DNA of 64,000 bases from Breoghania sp. (GCF_030066895.1 NZ_JASJAV010000010.1:1-64000); one strand, 5' to 3'. Counted from the first letter of the stretch, positions 37,963 to 50,711 are shown. Numbers and translations are program-made. The notes: generated from the sequence alone by a model not told the origin.

Positions 37963-39274
37963 GTGAGGTTGTCGGCTCGATAGCGGATGGCTCTCTCATA
38001 CGCGTTCTGGCGATGATCTCCGCGACGGTGCCGCCCTTCGTCATCGTGCTCTATTTCCTCGTCGTAACGCGTCTTCCCTGGGACGATGAGCGCATCCGGA
38101 CCGCTTTCGGCTTCGGTGTGCTCGCGGTCTTTCCCGCCATGGTCATCGAATTGCTGGCTGTCTGGAAGACACAGGACAGTGGCGGATCTCCCTGGGGCTT
38201 GTTCGCAAGGCCTTCCTGCTCGTGGCTCTGCCCGAAGAAGGCATGAAGCTTCTGGTGGTGCTGATGGCGTGCGGCAGGCGATTGCGCGAGTTGGCCTCGC
38301 GCCGTCTCTTTGTCACCGCGATCGCCGCAGGCGGCGGCTTTGCCTTGCTGGAAAATGTTCTCTTCGTGGTCGGTCAGTTGTATTGGGCCATCAAGGCGAT
38401 CCTGCGAAGCATCAGTGCCGTCCCGGGTCATGTCTTTGTCGGCGGCGCGGTGATGGGATTGTGCCTCATCAAGGCGTCGCGGGGGCCGCAGTGCCTGCTG
38501 TGGTGGGTGATCGCACTGCTCCTGCCAATCGTATTGCACAGTGCCTACGACTACTACCTCTTCGAGCTCAGCGATGCCTCCGCTCGGGCTCAGGCGCGCG
38601 ACATGATGAATTTTTTCGCGCTGGCATTCATCATGATCATGCTGATCGAAGCCGCCCTGGCGCATTTCGATCTGATTGCGCTGATGTGCGGGGAAATCGG
38701 AACGGTGAGCAGGGGAGAGCCGGGGGCGGTTGGATCGCCCCGTTTCGTGTCGGGCTACCGGCAGCCGTCACGTCTGCAATGCCCGTCCTGGCAACGTCGC
38801 TGCCTCAACGCGGTCATGCCGCATCGCGTGACATGGGCTTTCCTGGGATCGCTCTGGCTCGCAGCCGGCGTGCTTTTGCTGTGGCGGGCCCTGACCGGGC
38901 AGGGCTTCACTGCGGAAACGCAGAACGTGGCCTTCGAACTGGGCATCGCCGTCATTGCCGGGGTCGACGCGGTTGCGTTCTTCGCGCTCGTGGTCATTCC
39001 CCGTTGTGGCAATCGGGTCTTGCCACAAAAAACCGGAGGCGGGGACCGCCTCCGGCTGTTTTTGAAACCGTTTTTGGTTCAGGCGGGCATGCATCACCGG
39101 TCCGGTGTAGCCGGAGGGCTGCTCGAGGCCCTTGAAGACCAGATCGCATGCCGCCTTGAAGGCGATGGTGTCGAAGCTCGGCGCCCATCGGCGTGTAGTT
39201 GGCGTCGCCCGCATTCTGACGATCCACCACCTCGGCCATGCGCTTCATCGTGTCCATCACCTCGCTTTCGGTGA
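37959..39274 (+). CDS. PrsW-type intramembrane protease, one frameshift, end uncertain
   Basis: TTG start overlapping the upstream stop. After a frameshift near 38205 the catalytic motifs appear: [10 protein letters not shown] (EExxK), [22 protein letters not shown] and [12 protein letters not shown], the metal-binding set of PrsW glutamic-type membrane proteases. Eight or nine membrane segments. The open frame runs through the terminator at 39033 and into glcB; no stop occurs near 39020 in any frame, so the real end has been lost or lies at 39274. The upstream membrane partner gene suggests a two-gene membrane unit. Confidence 0.78.
39033..39055. terminator. Bidirectional terminator prsW/glcB
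   Basis: CCGGAGGCGG-GGA-CCGCCTCCGG with an A run on the left and a T run on the right. It serves the converging prsW-like and glcB genes. Confidence 0.88.
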
Positions 39275-41218
39275 CGACGCCGTGATGCAGCCAGTTGGCG
39301 ATGTGCTGGGAGGAGATGCGGCAGGTGGCACGATCTTCCATCAGCGCGATGTCGTTGATGTCCGGCACCTTGGAGCAGCCGATGCCCTGATCGACCCAGC
39401 GGACCACGTAGCCGAGAATGCCCTGCGCGTTGTTCTCAACTTCCACCTTCACATCCTCGTTCGACCAGCTCGGCCGCTCGGCGATGGGAATGGACAGGAT
39501 GTCGTCGAGAGACGCCCGCTCGCGTCCGGCGATCTCTGCCTGACGCGCCTTCACGTCCACCTTGTGGTAGTGCGTGGCATGGCAACGTCGCGGCGGTCGG
39601 CGAGGGCACCCAGGCGCAATTGGCACCCGCCTGCGGATGGCCGATCTTCTGGTCCAGCATGGCGTGCATCAGGTCCGGCATGGCCCACATGCCCTTGCCG
39701 ATCTGAGCCTTGCCGCGCAGGCCGCAGGACAGCCCGATATCGACGTTCCAGTCATCATAGGCCTTGATCCAGGGCAGGGCCTTCATGTCGCCCTTGCGCA
39801 CCATCGGGCCCGCTTCCATGGAGGTGTGGATCTCGTCGCCCGTGCGGTCGAGGAAGCCGGTATTGATGAAGGCAACGCGGGACTTGGCGGCCCGGATGCA
39901 TTCCTTGAGGTTCACCGTCGTGCGGCGTTCCTCATCCATGATGCCGACCTTCACCGTGTTGGGGGCAAGTCCGAGGAAGCCCTCGATGCGGGTCAGCATC
40001 TCGTCGGTAAAGGCGACCTCGTCCGGTATGTGCATTTTCGGCTTGACCAGATAGATCGAGCCGCTGCGCGAATTACCGAGCCCCTCGCCCTTCAGGTCGT
40101 GCATGGCGATAAGCGTGGTGAAAGTTGCGTCCAGCAGGCCTTCGAATGCTTCGTCGCCGTTGGCATCCAGAATGGCCGGGTTGGTCATCAGGTGGCCGAC
40201 ATTGCGGCTCAGCATCATCGAACGACCGTGCAGCGTGACGGTGCCTTCCCCGTCGGGGGCGGTGTATTCACGATCCGCATTGAGCTTGCGGGTGAACGTC
40301 TTGCCGCCCTTGGTGACCTTTTCGGTGAGGTCGCCCTTCATCAGGCCGAGCCAGTTGCGATAGGCTTGGGTCTTGTCCTCGGAATCGACCGCGGCGACCG
40401 AATCCTCGAAATCCATGATCGTGGAAACGGCGGCTTCGATGATCATGTCGGACACGCCCGCCTTGTCGGCCCCGCCGACCGACGTGGAGCGGTCGACAAC
40501 CAGCTCAACATGAAGCGCGTTGTTGACCAGCAGCATAGCGGTCGGTGCGCTGCCTCGCCGCGATAGCCGACGAACTTCTCCGCTTCGCTCAGCGCGACTT
40601 TGGAGCTGTTCTCCAGGGCAACAGTGAGTTTGCCGTCCTCAACCGCATATCCGGCCGCATCCGCATGCGAGCCTTCTTCCAGCGGCGCGACCTCGTCCAG
40701 GAACGCCTTTGCCCAGGCGATGATGCGCTGGCCGCGGGCCGGATCGTAGCCGGTGCCGGTGGGCAGGTCGCCCATGGCATCTGTGCCGTAGAGCACATCG
40801 TAAAGCGAGCCCCAGCGCGCATTCGCGGCATTCAGCGTGTAGCGGGCATTGGTGATCGGCACCATCAGCTGCGGACCCGCGATGGTGGTGAATTCCTCGT
40901 CGATTCCGTCTGTATCGACGGTGAAGTCGGGGCCTTCTGGTTGCAGATAGCCGATCTCGCCGAGAAACTTCTTGTACTCGTTGAAATCCATCGGCCGGCC
41001 GCGACCGGCCTTGTGCCATTCGTCGAGCTGCTTCTGCAGTGTCTCGCGGCGGGTGAGCATTCGCGGTTCTTCGGGCCCAGCTCATTGATGAGAGCGCCGA
41101 GGCCGACCCAAAAATCGGCCGCTTTCACCCCGGTGCCCGGCAGGGCCTCGGTCTCGACAAAATCAAAAAGGTCCTTGGCAACCTTGAGGTCTGAGGTTTC
41201 CACCCGGTTCTGCGTCAT
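39079..41218 (-). CDS. glcB: Malate synthase G, several frameshifts
   Basis: About 715 residues: [20 protein letters not shown] start, [20 protein letters not shown], the catalytic region [37 protein letters not shown] and a C-terminal plug [16 protein letters not shown]. It condenses glyoxylate and acetyl-CoA to malate. Frameshifts near 41060, 40540, 39590 and 39180. The end is read as the TGA at 39079-39081 just before the terminator, which needs one more shift; the uncorrected frame runs on to 38768. Confidence 0.93.
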
Positions 41219-41622
41219 GGCGCTTTCCTGTTCGTTGCGGTGTCAGGCAATGCGCATGCGCGCAGCCTCATGCATTCGCCGATTTCCATAGCAGGGATAT
41301 GGCCGTTGCTCAAAAGCACGTCTGGGAAAAGATGTGTTTCCCGCACGCGAGCCTAAGCGGATGAAGTATATGATACCGCCAAAAAAGATAATACCGTATG
41401 ACTGATATGTGTGGCTGATATGCAATATTACCGCATAAAAGATCATTTCATTTGTGTAAGTTTTGGGTAATAAAACGAATGTTGAATAGAACAGAGGGCG
41501 ATGGTGGCTTGCATGGCTCCGTCGGGTGGTTTTGCAATGGTGGGGGATGCCTTGGTGGACGGGCGAATTTTGGTCGAGCTGATTCTGCCGCCGGTCGCCG
41601 GTGATTTCGGGGAACTGGTCTC
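41219..41622. other. 404-base promoter region
   Basis: No gene seen. An AT-rich segment at 41340-41480 separates glcB from the divergent outer-membrane protein gene and should hold both promoters. The open frame 41501-41716 has no motif and looks like chance. Confidence 0.5.
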
Positions 41623-42463
41623 TTGTTCGGATTGCGAGTCTCTGCCCTGCACGGATTTGCGAAAGGCCCACGCGTCTTTTCACGCCGCTTTCGCCTTTCC
41701 GCAGGACTGGTTCTGACCGGCCTTGCCGCATGCTCCGCGCTATCCGGCTCCAACTTCGGCCGAGGAGGGGCTGGCCCTGACCTACATCTCCACCGCCATC
41801 CGGAACGATGACGGGTCTTACGTCAAGAAAATGGGTGTGACGCTTCCGCTCTTGAGCGAGATCGGCTTCGGCATGGACATCGGTTTCGCAGGGCGTCTCT
41901 ACACCGCGATGGGGCCTGCCGAGATGGTAGCCGCTCCGGCCAGTGTCATGTGGGGATGGGTCGCGGTTTCGGGCGACGAAACACTGCCCATATGGGATAC
42001 CTCCACGCTGGCCATGTCGATGACCCCGAGCGATGACTATGGCAGCGTGAACTGGACCAACACCCGAAGCTGGAAAGTGGCCGGCAAGGGGCTGGTCGCG
42101 AACCTCGACGACAAATACTGGGTGAACGTCAACACGCTGGACGACGATCCGATGATCTGGGGAGCCGGGACCTCCATGCGTCTGGAGGCGACGCGCTACG
42201 GCACCGTTCTGGAGGGCGGGCTCGATCATCTGAACGGTGACGGTACCTTCGTTGCCACTCTTTCCGTACAACAGAAATTAGCCAAGAGATTTCAGCTCGG
42301 CGCAGCTGTTTCCGACGTGCTGGATGAACCGATTGCTACGATAAGCGCGGAAACGACGCTCGCCAAGAACTTCGTTCTCACCGCATCGTTTTCCGATGGA
42401 CTGGACGACGACGACGACGATTCGGTGAAAGCGTTCAAGGCAAGCTATGCGCTGACGTGGTGA
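41623..42463 (+). CDS. Probable outer-membrane beta-barrel protein, one frameshift
   Basis: About 280 residues. A signal-like segment (FRLSAGLVLTGLAA) is read in one frame and the mature part in another, joined near 41745 (AEEGLALTYISTAIRND). The mature part alternates polar and hydrophobic residues, rich in Gly, Asp, Trp and Ser, and ends in SVKAFKASYALTW, with a terminal aromatic as outer-membrane proteins require. Not assigned to a named family. The start (TTG 41623 or 41632) is uncertain. Confidence 0.6.
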
Positions 42464-42539
42464 GTCGGGGGCGCCTTGCGCACGCCTCCCTCAGTCGCGT
42501 CTGCTCTTCGAAAATCACCAGATACATCGCTTTTTCCAC

Positions 42540-42631
42540 CGTCATTGCCCGGCGAAGTTCGGGCAATCCATCGGGCGCCGGTTTCCACTGAGGGTGCTGG
42601 ATCCCCCAGACGAAGCCGGGGGATGACGATC
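42540..42631. repeat. REP-like bipartite palindromic repeat
   Basis: CGTCATTGCCCGGC..., GGGTGCTGGATCCCCC and GCCGGGGGATGACGAT in the order of 55941-56032, between convergent genes. Confidence 0.85.
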
Positions 42632-42655
42632 GATAGGTCGAAGGAAAACCGGCGC

Positions 42656-44223
42656 CTAAGCCACCATTTCCTGCTGGTAGTCCTTCACGTCGGTGAACTT
42701 GATATCCGGGTTGCGCTCTTTTTCGTAGTTCAGCATGAAGGCGCTGGTCGCCATGAAGACCGGCGCGTCGTCGAGATCGGCGGCCATGGCGGAGCGGTTC
42801 TTGTCCATGAACTTGTCGAAAGCGGCGTGGTCGCTGGAAGATACCCAGCGGCAGGCCTCGCAACGGGCCGGCTCGAAGGCGATTGGCAGGCCGTACTCGG
42901 TCTTCATCCGCTCCACCAGCACGTCGAGCTGCAGCGCACCGACGACGCCCACCAGTGCGGGCGAACCGTCATGCGGGGTGGACGCCTGCACCACGCCTTC
43001 CTCGGCGAGCTGTTGCAGCGCTTCCTTCATCTTCTTCGCCTTCATCGCGTCTTTCAGCGAAACGTGGTGCAGGATTTCCGGCGCAAAGCTCGGTACGCCG
43101 CGGAAGATGACTTTCTCGCCCTCCGTCAACGTGTCGCCGATACGAAGTGTGCCGTGGTTCGGGATGCCCACCACGTCGCCCGCATAGGCCTCCTCGACGA
43201 GGCTGCGGTCCTGAGCGAAGAAGAACTGCGGCGTACGCAGGCTGATGGTCTTGCCGGTACGCGACAGGCGGGCCTTCATGCCGCGCGTCAGCTTGCCGGA
43301 CACCACACGCATGAAGGCAATGCGGTCGCGGTGATGCGGGTCCATGTTCGCCTGGATCTTGAAGACGAAGCCGGTCATCTTCGGCTCGTGCGGTTCGATG
43401 AAGCGCGCATCGCACGGCGTGGGGGCGATTTCCGCAAGCAGGTTGATCAGGTTGCGCACGCCGTAATTGCGAAGCACGGAGCTCCACAGAACTGGTGAGA
43501 GATGGCTTTCGCGGAAGCCCTGCAGATCGAACGGCTTGCAGCCGATCTGGGCGAGTTCCAGCTCCTCCAGCATCTCCGTGCGGTTGCCGTCGGGCAGAAG
43601 AGCGCCGACCTTCTCGTCGTCGGCTTCCGAAACCGGCGTTCCCTCCGTTTGCTCGTCGATCTGGCGGATCGTGTTGGCGCGCAGGTCATAGGTGCGCCCG
43701 CAAACGAACGTCCGCGCCCGATCGGCCATGTGACCGGAGCCAGGTCCAGCGCCAGCGTGTTCTAGATGTCGTCAAGCAGTTCGAACGGATCGCGGCTTTC
43801 GCAGTCGAGCTTGTTGATGAAGGTGACGATCGGGGTGTCGCGCAGGCGGCATACCTCGAACAGCTTCAGCGTGCGCGCCTCGATGCCCTTGGCCGCGTCG
43901 ATCACCATGATCGCGCTGTCGACGGCCGACAGCGTGCGATAGGTGTCTTCGGAGAAGTCCTCGTGGCCCGGCGTATCCAGCAGGTTGAAGACGCAATCGG
44001 CATATTCGAACGTCATGACTGATGTCATCACCGAGATGCCGCGCTCCGCCTCGATGCTTATCCAGTCGGAATGCGTGGCGCGTCGGTTGCGCTTGGCCTT
44101 CACTTCGCCCGCCAGCTGGATCGCGCCACCGAACAGCAGCAGCTTTTCGGTGAGCGTCGTCTTACTGGCGTCCGGGTGCGAGATGATGGCGAATGTGCGC
44201 CTGCGGGAGACAGGATCAGTCAT
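42656..44223 (-). CDS. prfC: Peptide chain release factor 3, stop and frameshift
   Basis: About 522 residues. GTPase motifs [41 protein letters not shown] and [11 protein letters not shown], then RF3 domains to [14 protein letters not shown]. It recycles RF1/RF2 after termination. A TAG at 43762-43764 (DDI-stop-NTLALD) and a frameshift near 43735-43745 (WPIGRGR/TFVCG) interrupt it. Confidence 0.93.
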
Positions 44224-44396
44224 GTTGCTCTTTTCAGGATCCGGTGGGTTGCACCAAACGCGCGACGGGCCGTCCTTGGCTCAGACGAGCGTTTGTCAAA
44301 TGGGAAGAGGCCGGAGCCGGGTCAATACGGTGGGATCGGGGGAATAAAGGGAGGTGGTGGCGCGAACGCGCCTCCGCTTCCCTCACGCGTTCCTGT

Positions 44397-45749
44397 TCAA
44401 AGTTTCTCGTCGCGCAGGCCGTACCAGCGGTAGGCGACCTTCAGGTACGTCTTGCGCAGGCGCGGTATGGGGAACCGCTTCAACGGCCCGCGCAACACGA
44501 CCGGCAGATCGGAGCTCGTCACGGCGCCCGCCGCCATGTCGGCCACCGCCACGCCGCAGAGCGAACCCATGGCCACCTCGTTGCCGTGATAGGCCAGCGC
44601 GGTGTAGGCGTCCGGCGCACCGTCGAGAGGGCCGACAGGATTGAGATCCGAGGCCATGCACACGAAGCCCGACCATATGTGGGGCACCTCGACATCGCTC
44701 CAGGTCGGGAATATGCGGAAGAAGTCAAGCATGATGTCCTGGCCCATCTCCATATCGTCGCGCGGTGTCGTATTCATGCCACCGCGCATGCCGAAGAGAA
44801 AACGTCCGTCGGGCATCAGCCTGAAATAGTTAAGGAGCCTGCGCGTGTCGTAGCTCATCTGGTGCGATGTCCACCCCTGCGCGGCCATTTCCTCCGCAGT
44901 GAGCGGGCGGGTCACCAGAACGGAGGAGAGCACCGGCAGCAATCTGCCTTTTAGGGCGGAGAAGGGCGCGCCGGGAAGGTCTTCCTCCAGATAGCTGTTT
45001 GTCACCATGATGAGACGGCGGGCATGGAGCCGGCCTTGTGCCGTTTCCAGACACCAGCCTCCCTCTTTGCGGTCGATCCGGATCACGGAGGAGCGGGCGT
45101 GGATCCGGGCTCCGGCCGTCTTCGCGGCCTTCGTAAGACCCAGCGTGTATTTCAGCGGATTGAGGGCGAAGCCCCGGTTCAATGTGGCGCCACCGAAAAA
45201 TTCCGGCCCCGCGACGCCCATCTTTTCGAGCTCGTCCTTCGAATGAAGCGTCACGTCGATGCCCAAGGCTTTCCGCAATTGTGCAGCGTCGGCCTCCAGC
45301 CCATGCATCGCCTTCTTGCGATGGGCGAGGCTCAGTTCGCCGTCGGAATGGGTATTGGCATCGATGTGATGGGTGTCCAGAAAGTTCCGCACATGATCGA
45401 TCGCCCGCATCTGGCAATCGAGAAAGCGGAAGGTTTCCTTGTGCCCGAAGTGGCGTACGAGATCGCTCAGGGAGCGTTTCGATCCGCCGACGCAGCAGAA
45501 ACCGCCATTGCGGCCAGACGCGCCCCAGCCGATATTTCCCGCCTCAAGTAGCGCCACATCGGCTCCGTGTTCCGTGGCCAGTTGCAAAGCCGCGTTGAGG
45601 CCCGTGAACCCGCCGCCGACGACTGCGAACTCGGCCCGCTGGTCGCCCTCCAGCGCCAGCGCAAGGTCCGGCTCCAGTTCCACGGTCGTGTGCCAATAGT
45701 TGCCGATCGGGCGTGAGCAGTTGTCGGCGTGGGAGGAGTAAAGCGGCAT
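44397..45749 (-). CDS. FAD-dependent oxidoreductase (gamma-glutamylputrescine oxidase type)
   Basis: 450 residues, intact. Dinucleotide fold VVGGGFTGLNAALQLA, then LEAGNIGWGASGRNGGFC, the DAO family pattern seen in PuuB-like enzymes. The C-terminal WSGFVCMASDLNPVGPL closes the FAD site. It probably oxidises an amine or glutamylated polyamine. The MHS-type transporter downstream may carry its substrate. Confidence 0.9.
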   Translation of the reverse strand: MPLYSSHADNCSRPIGNYWHTTVELEPDLALALEGDQRAEFAVVGGGFTGLNAALQLATEHGADVALLEAGNIGWGASGRNGGFCCVGGSKRSLSDLVRHFGHKETFRFLDCQMRAIDHVRNFLDTHHIDANTHSDGELSLAHRKKAMHGLEADAAQLRKALGIDVTLHSKDELEKMGVAGPEFFGGATLNRGFALNPLKYTLGLTKAAKTAGARIHARSSVIRIDRKEGGWCLETAQGRLHARRLIMVTNSYLEEDLPGAPFSALKGRLLPVLSSVLVTRPLTAEEMAAQGWTSHQMSYDTRRLLNYFRLMPDGRFLFGMRGGMNTTPRDDMEMGQDIMLDFFRIFPTWSDVEVPHIWSGFVCMASDLNPVGPLDGAPDAYTALAYHGNEVAMGSLCGVAVADMAAGAVTSSDLPVVLRGPLKRFPIPRLRKTYLKVAYRWYGLRDEKL

Positions 45750-45869
45750 GGTCGAAGCTCTTGGGCGGTAGGAAAACATACAAAAGGCGCGCGACGATAA
45801 CGCCGTGCGCCCTGATTTGCGAGATGGTCAATTCGCGCGTTTTACCCGCGCTTTTTGTCAGTGACCGGA

Positions 45870-47003
45870 TTACTTCTCGCCAGCGGCGGGAATGAACAGG
45901 AAGCTGACGAAGGTGATCGCGTATGCGATTGCCAGATAGTAGCCGACAGCCTGGAAGCCGTAGGTGGAGGCGAGCCACGTGGCGATGTAGGGGGCCAGCG
46001 ACGCGCCGAAGATCCCGGCGATGTTGAACGTCAGCGAGGAGCCGGTGTAGCGCACCGCGGTCGGGAACGGCAGCGAGAGCGCGGTTTCCAGCGGGCCGTA
46101 GGTCATCCCCATGAGTGCGAAGCCCAGGATCAGCATGGTCACGACACCCGTCGTCCCGCCCGCAAACAGCGGTGCGATGGCGAAGCTGAAGAGTGCGATG
46201 GCCGCCGTGACGATCAGCATGATCCGGCGCACGCCGAAGCGGTCGCACAGGCTGCCGGCGATCGGGATGAACGCGGCGAAGAACAGAACGCCGATCATCT
46301 GCAGGATCAGGAACTCTTAACGCGAGTAGCCGAGTTGATGAGTTCCCCAGCCGAGAGAACACACTGTCATCAGGTAGAAAAGGACGAAGGTGCCGAGTGC
46401 GGCGCTCGCCAGGAACGGAATGCGCCAGCCCCAGGCGAAGAACTGAGCATCGGTCATGGTCTCCGTCAGCGTCAGGAAGATGTCGCTCGCGAAGATGAAA
46501 CCGACAGGAGCGCCGAGCTGAGGGAACATGCCGAACCACGACTTCTTGCCGCGCGGCGCGTCCTCGGTTGCCAGCAGAACCGCGCCGCCCCATTAGCCGC
46601 CAAGGCCGAGGCCCTGGCCTAGACGGCACAGCGCCAGCAGCAGCGGGGCGCCGACGCCGATGGATGCGTAGGTCGGCAGGACGCCGATCGTGACGGTGGA
46701 AAGGCTCATCGTCATCAGGGCGGCGACAAGGGTCGCCTTGCGGTCCACGCGGTCGCCGAAGTGACCAAAGATTGCCGCGCCGATCGGGCGCGCGAAGACG
46801 GCGATGGAGAACGTTGCGAAGGACTGTAGAAGCGCGCTGGTAGGATCGCTCTTAGGGAAGAAAAGGTGCAGAAATACCAATACTGCCGCCGTCGCATAAA
46901 TTTAGAAATCGAAGAACTCGATTGTCGTTCCAATCATGCTTGCCGCCAGAATCTGGCGAGCGCGATTAACTGGTGGAGCGTATGTCGTATTGGCGATAGT
47001 CAT
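45870..47003 (-). pseudogene. MHS-family MFS transporter, three stops and an internal deletion
   Basis: Read in one frame throughout: MTIANTTYAPPVNRARQILA start, GTTIEFFDF, ARPIGAAIFGHFGDRVDRK (MFS motif), LGQGLGLGG/WGGAVLLATE, and LGYSR/EFLILQMIGVLFFA. TAA codons at 46902-46904, 46593-46595 and 46317-46319 replace residues that the family has as Tyr, Glu and Gln. Between WRIPFLASA and LGTFVLFYLMTV about 50 residues (the central loop) are missing in frame near 46390-46400. With four lesions it may be truly dead. Confidence 0.8.
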
Positions 47004-47123
47004 TGGTTTAGGTCCGAGTATTACCCTTCGGGCAAGCGAGCGCCGCCCGTTTGAGGAAAAGAAAACCGACCCTTCGCTGCAGTTTCTCGGAAACCACATC
47101 GAAGTAGCCTGTCGGTGAGAGGG

Positions 47124-47149
47124 GTTGAGGTTGAGGTTGAGGTTGAGGT
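47124..47149. repeat. Hexanucleotide tandem repeat
   Basis: About four copies of GTTGAG upstream of the transporter start (120 bases away). Confidence 0.8.
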
Positions 47150-47266
47150 GGTTCTTGAACGCAATTTTAAAGCGAAACACAAGTATGAACTTTACAAATA
47201 ATGCAATAAAGCTGCCTTCAGTGATTTTTTATAAAAATGATTGGCTTTGAGTGACGCAATTGGTCG

Positions 47267-48215
47267 TCAGAAGATAAGATTCTGCGAATCTCGCCTAATA
47301 TCCATGCGTGCCGCTTTATTCCTCAGGGTGCTCTCGATGTAGTCGACGAAGGCGCGCAGCGGGGCGGGAAGGTGTCTGCGTCCGGCAAAATAGAGGTAGG
47401 GGACCGGAAAACGACGTCCACCATTGCGGCAGGACCGGTTCCAGCGCTCCGGTGCCGAAATATGGCCGGTACAGCTCCTCGAACCCCATGGTGATGCCGA
47501 GCCCGGACAAGGTCGCGCTCGCCTGCATGTCCGTCTGAGAGGTGATCAGGCGTGCGGGCGGGTTCAGAAATAGTGTCTCGCCGTCGCGTTCCAGTTCCCA
47601 GTCCAGCATGGCGCCGCTGGAAAAACGGTGGTGGATGCAGGCCTGATGCATCAGGTCGTCCGGCATTTGCGGACGGCCGTTGACCTCCAGATAGGCAGGG
47701 GTGGCGGCCAGGACATAGCGCTGGGTGTGCGGCCCGATGGGAACGGCGATCATGTCCAGTTCAAGCCGCTCGTCGTAGCGGATGCCGGCGTCGAAACCGG
47801 CTGCCAGAACATCGATGAAATCGTTGTTCGCGATGACTTCCAGCCGGATGCCGGGATAGGCTTGCAGGAAACCGGCGGCAATCGGCGGCAGGATAACTCG
47901 CGCGACGATGACCGGCACGTTGAGCCGCAGCGTTCCGGTGGGGTTGTCGCGGAAGCTGTTGACGGCATCAAGAGCGTCCTCCACCTCCTGAAGGGCGGGA
48001 GTGAGACGTTCGACCAGTTGCCGCCCCGCCTCCGTCGGCGTCACGCTGTGGGTGGTGCGGTTCAGAAGTCGCACGCCGAGGCGCGTTTCGAGACGGCGCA
48101 CGGCATCGCTCAGGGAGGAGGCGGAGACCCCGCGCTTGTTGGCGACACCGCGAAAATTGCGTTCGCGCGCCACGGCGGCAAAGGCATCAAGGTCGCTGAG
48201 GGCGGGGGTATTCAT
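47267..48215 (-). CDS. LysR family regulator, C-terminal frameshift
   Basis: About 315 residues. HTH: LDAFAAVARERNFRGVANKR, SASSLSDAVRRLETRLGVRL. Effector domain complete to PQWWTSFSGP, where a one-base shift near 47412 changes the frame; the other frame gives PYLYFAGRRHLPAPLRAFVD and ends at 47267. It resembles regulators of divergent aldo-keto reductases, and the AKR gene at 48348 is divergent, 132 bases away. Confidence 0.9.
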
Positions 48216-48347
48216 TGTTCGATATTTCTTACAAGTCGTTCATAAAGACGTCGGTTATCTTACAGTGCTTTCCGCCCATATTGTAGTGCGAGGTGGCGCC
48301 GCGATGGCGCGACGACCGATGACGATGAAAGGATTTCGCCATGGATT

Positions 48348-49334
48348 ATGCGCAAACTGGGCCGTAACGGCCCGTCGGTATACATCCTCGGCCTCGGCTG
48401 CATGGGCATGTCCGGCATGTACGGACCGGCTGACCGACAGGAAGCCACCCGCACCATCCACGCTGCGCTCGATGCCGGAATAAATCTGCTCGATACCGGC
48501 GACTTCTACGGCGCCGGACACAATGAACTGCTGATCGGCGAGGCCGTGAAGGGGCGTCCGCGCGACAGCTTCCACGTTTCGGTCAAGTTCGGCGCGCTGC
48601 GCGACCCGGAAGGCGGCTGGCACGGCAACGACGCCCGCCCGGAGGCGATCGGCAACTTCCTTTCCTACACGCTCAACCGCCTGTGGCTCGATTATATCGA
48701 TGTCTATCGTCCGGCCCAGCTCGATCCTTCCGTGCCGATCGAGGAAACGATCGGCGCCATTGCCGAGTGGGTGAAGAAGGGCTACGTGCGCCATATCGAC
48801 CTGTCGGAAGTGGGGCCTGAAACGATCCGCCGGGCCGCCGCGATCCATCCGATCAGCGATCTCCAGATCGAATATTCGCTGATCTCGCGCGGCATCGAGG
48901 ACAAGATCCTGCCGACGACCCGAGAACTCGGCATCTCGATCACCGCCTATGGCGTGCTCTCCCGCGGTCTGATCTCGGGACACTGGTCGAAGGACAAGGC
49001 GCTGACCGGCGACTTCCGGGGCCATACCCCGCGTTTCTCAGAAGGCAACATCGACCGCAACCTCGCCCTGGTCGAAGCGTTGCGCCGGATTGTGGAGGCG
49101 CGCGGTATCTCCGTCGCGCAGGCCGCGATCGCCTGGGTGGCCGCGCAAGGGGAGGATATCGTGCCGCTGGTCGGCTCCCGCCGACAGGACCAGTTGGCCG
49201 AGGCGCTGGGCTCGCTCGACGTGGCCTTGAGCGACGAGGATCTCGCCGCCATCGAGCAGGCCGTTCCGAAGGATGCGGCCGCAGGCGCGCGCTATGGCGA
49301 GATGCAGATGGCCCAGCTCGACAGCGAGCGCTAG
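48348..49334 (+). CDS. Aldo/keto reductase
   Basis: 328 residues, intact. RKLGRNGPSVYILGLGCMGM, LDTGDFYGAGHNE (catalytic Asp and Tyr), VSVKFG (Lys), LVGSRRQDQLAEAL (NADPH site). The catalytic His position reads YRPAQLDP, as in AKR subfamilies where His is replaced by Arg/Pro. An NADPH-linked aldehyde reductase under likely control of the divergent LysR. Confidence 0.92.
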   Translation: MRKLGRNGPSVYILGLGCMGMSGMYGPADRQEATRTIHAALDAGINLLDTGDFYGAGHNELLIGEAVKGRPRDSFHVSVKFGALRDPEGGWHGNDARPEAIGNFLSYTLNRLWLDYIDVYRPAQLDPSVPIEETIGAIAEWVKKGYVRHIDLSEVGPETIRRAAAIHPISDLQIEYSLISRGIEDKILPTTRELGISITAYGVLSRGLISGHWSKDKALTGDFRGHTPRFSEGNIDRNLALVEALRRIVEARGISVAQAAIAWVAAQGEDIVPLVGSRRQDQLAEALGSLDVALSDEDLAAIEQAVPKDAAAGARYGEMQMAQLDSER

Positions 49335-49371
49335 GCGTTTCATGGTTTGATGGAAACGGCCGAGGAAGAAC

Positions 49372-49483
49372 CTCTCCCATGGGGAGAGGTCGGGCCGCAG
49401 GCACGGGTGATGGGTGTCGGGTTTTCCGTATCCTTGAGAGCGCGACACCCCTCTCACCCCAACCCTCTCCCCATGGGAGAGGG
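49372..49483. repeat. Dispersed palindromic repeat, family 2
   Basis: Begins CCTCTCCCATGGGGAGAGG and ends CCTCTCCCCATGGGAGAGG; inverted copy of 5878-5989. The remaining 200 bases to dusA show nothing further. Confidence 0.8.
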
Positions 49484-49691
49484 GCGAAGGTGGTCGATTG
49501 CATAAGATGATCAAACGTACTAGGGCTGCATCCCGTCAGGCCCTTTGCCGGCACCTGCGTTCTGGATCCTCGTAGGTGTCGGCCCTGCTTTGCCTCATGC
49601 TGAGGCGGCACTATGTGCAGGCGGGGTGCAAAGGTGATATAAGCGGCGCCCATCAACCCGGAAGGCACGACCGCCGGCCGTCGAAACTCAC

Positions 49692-50711
<1,020 letters not shown>

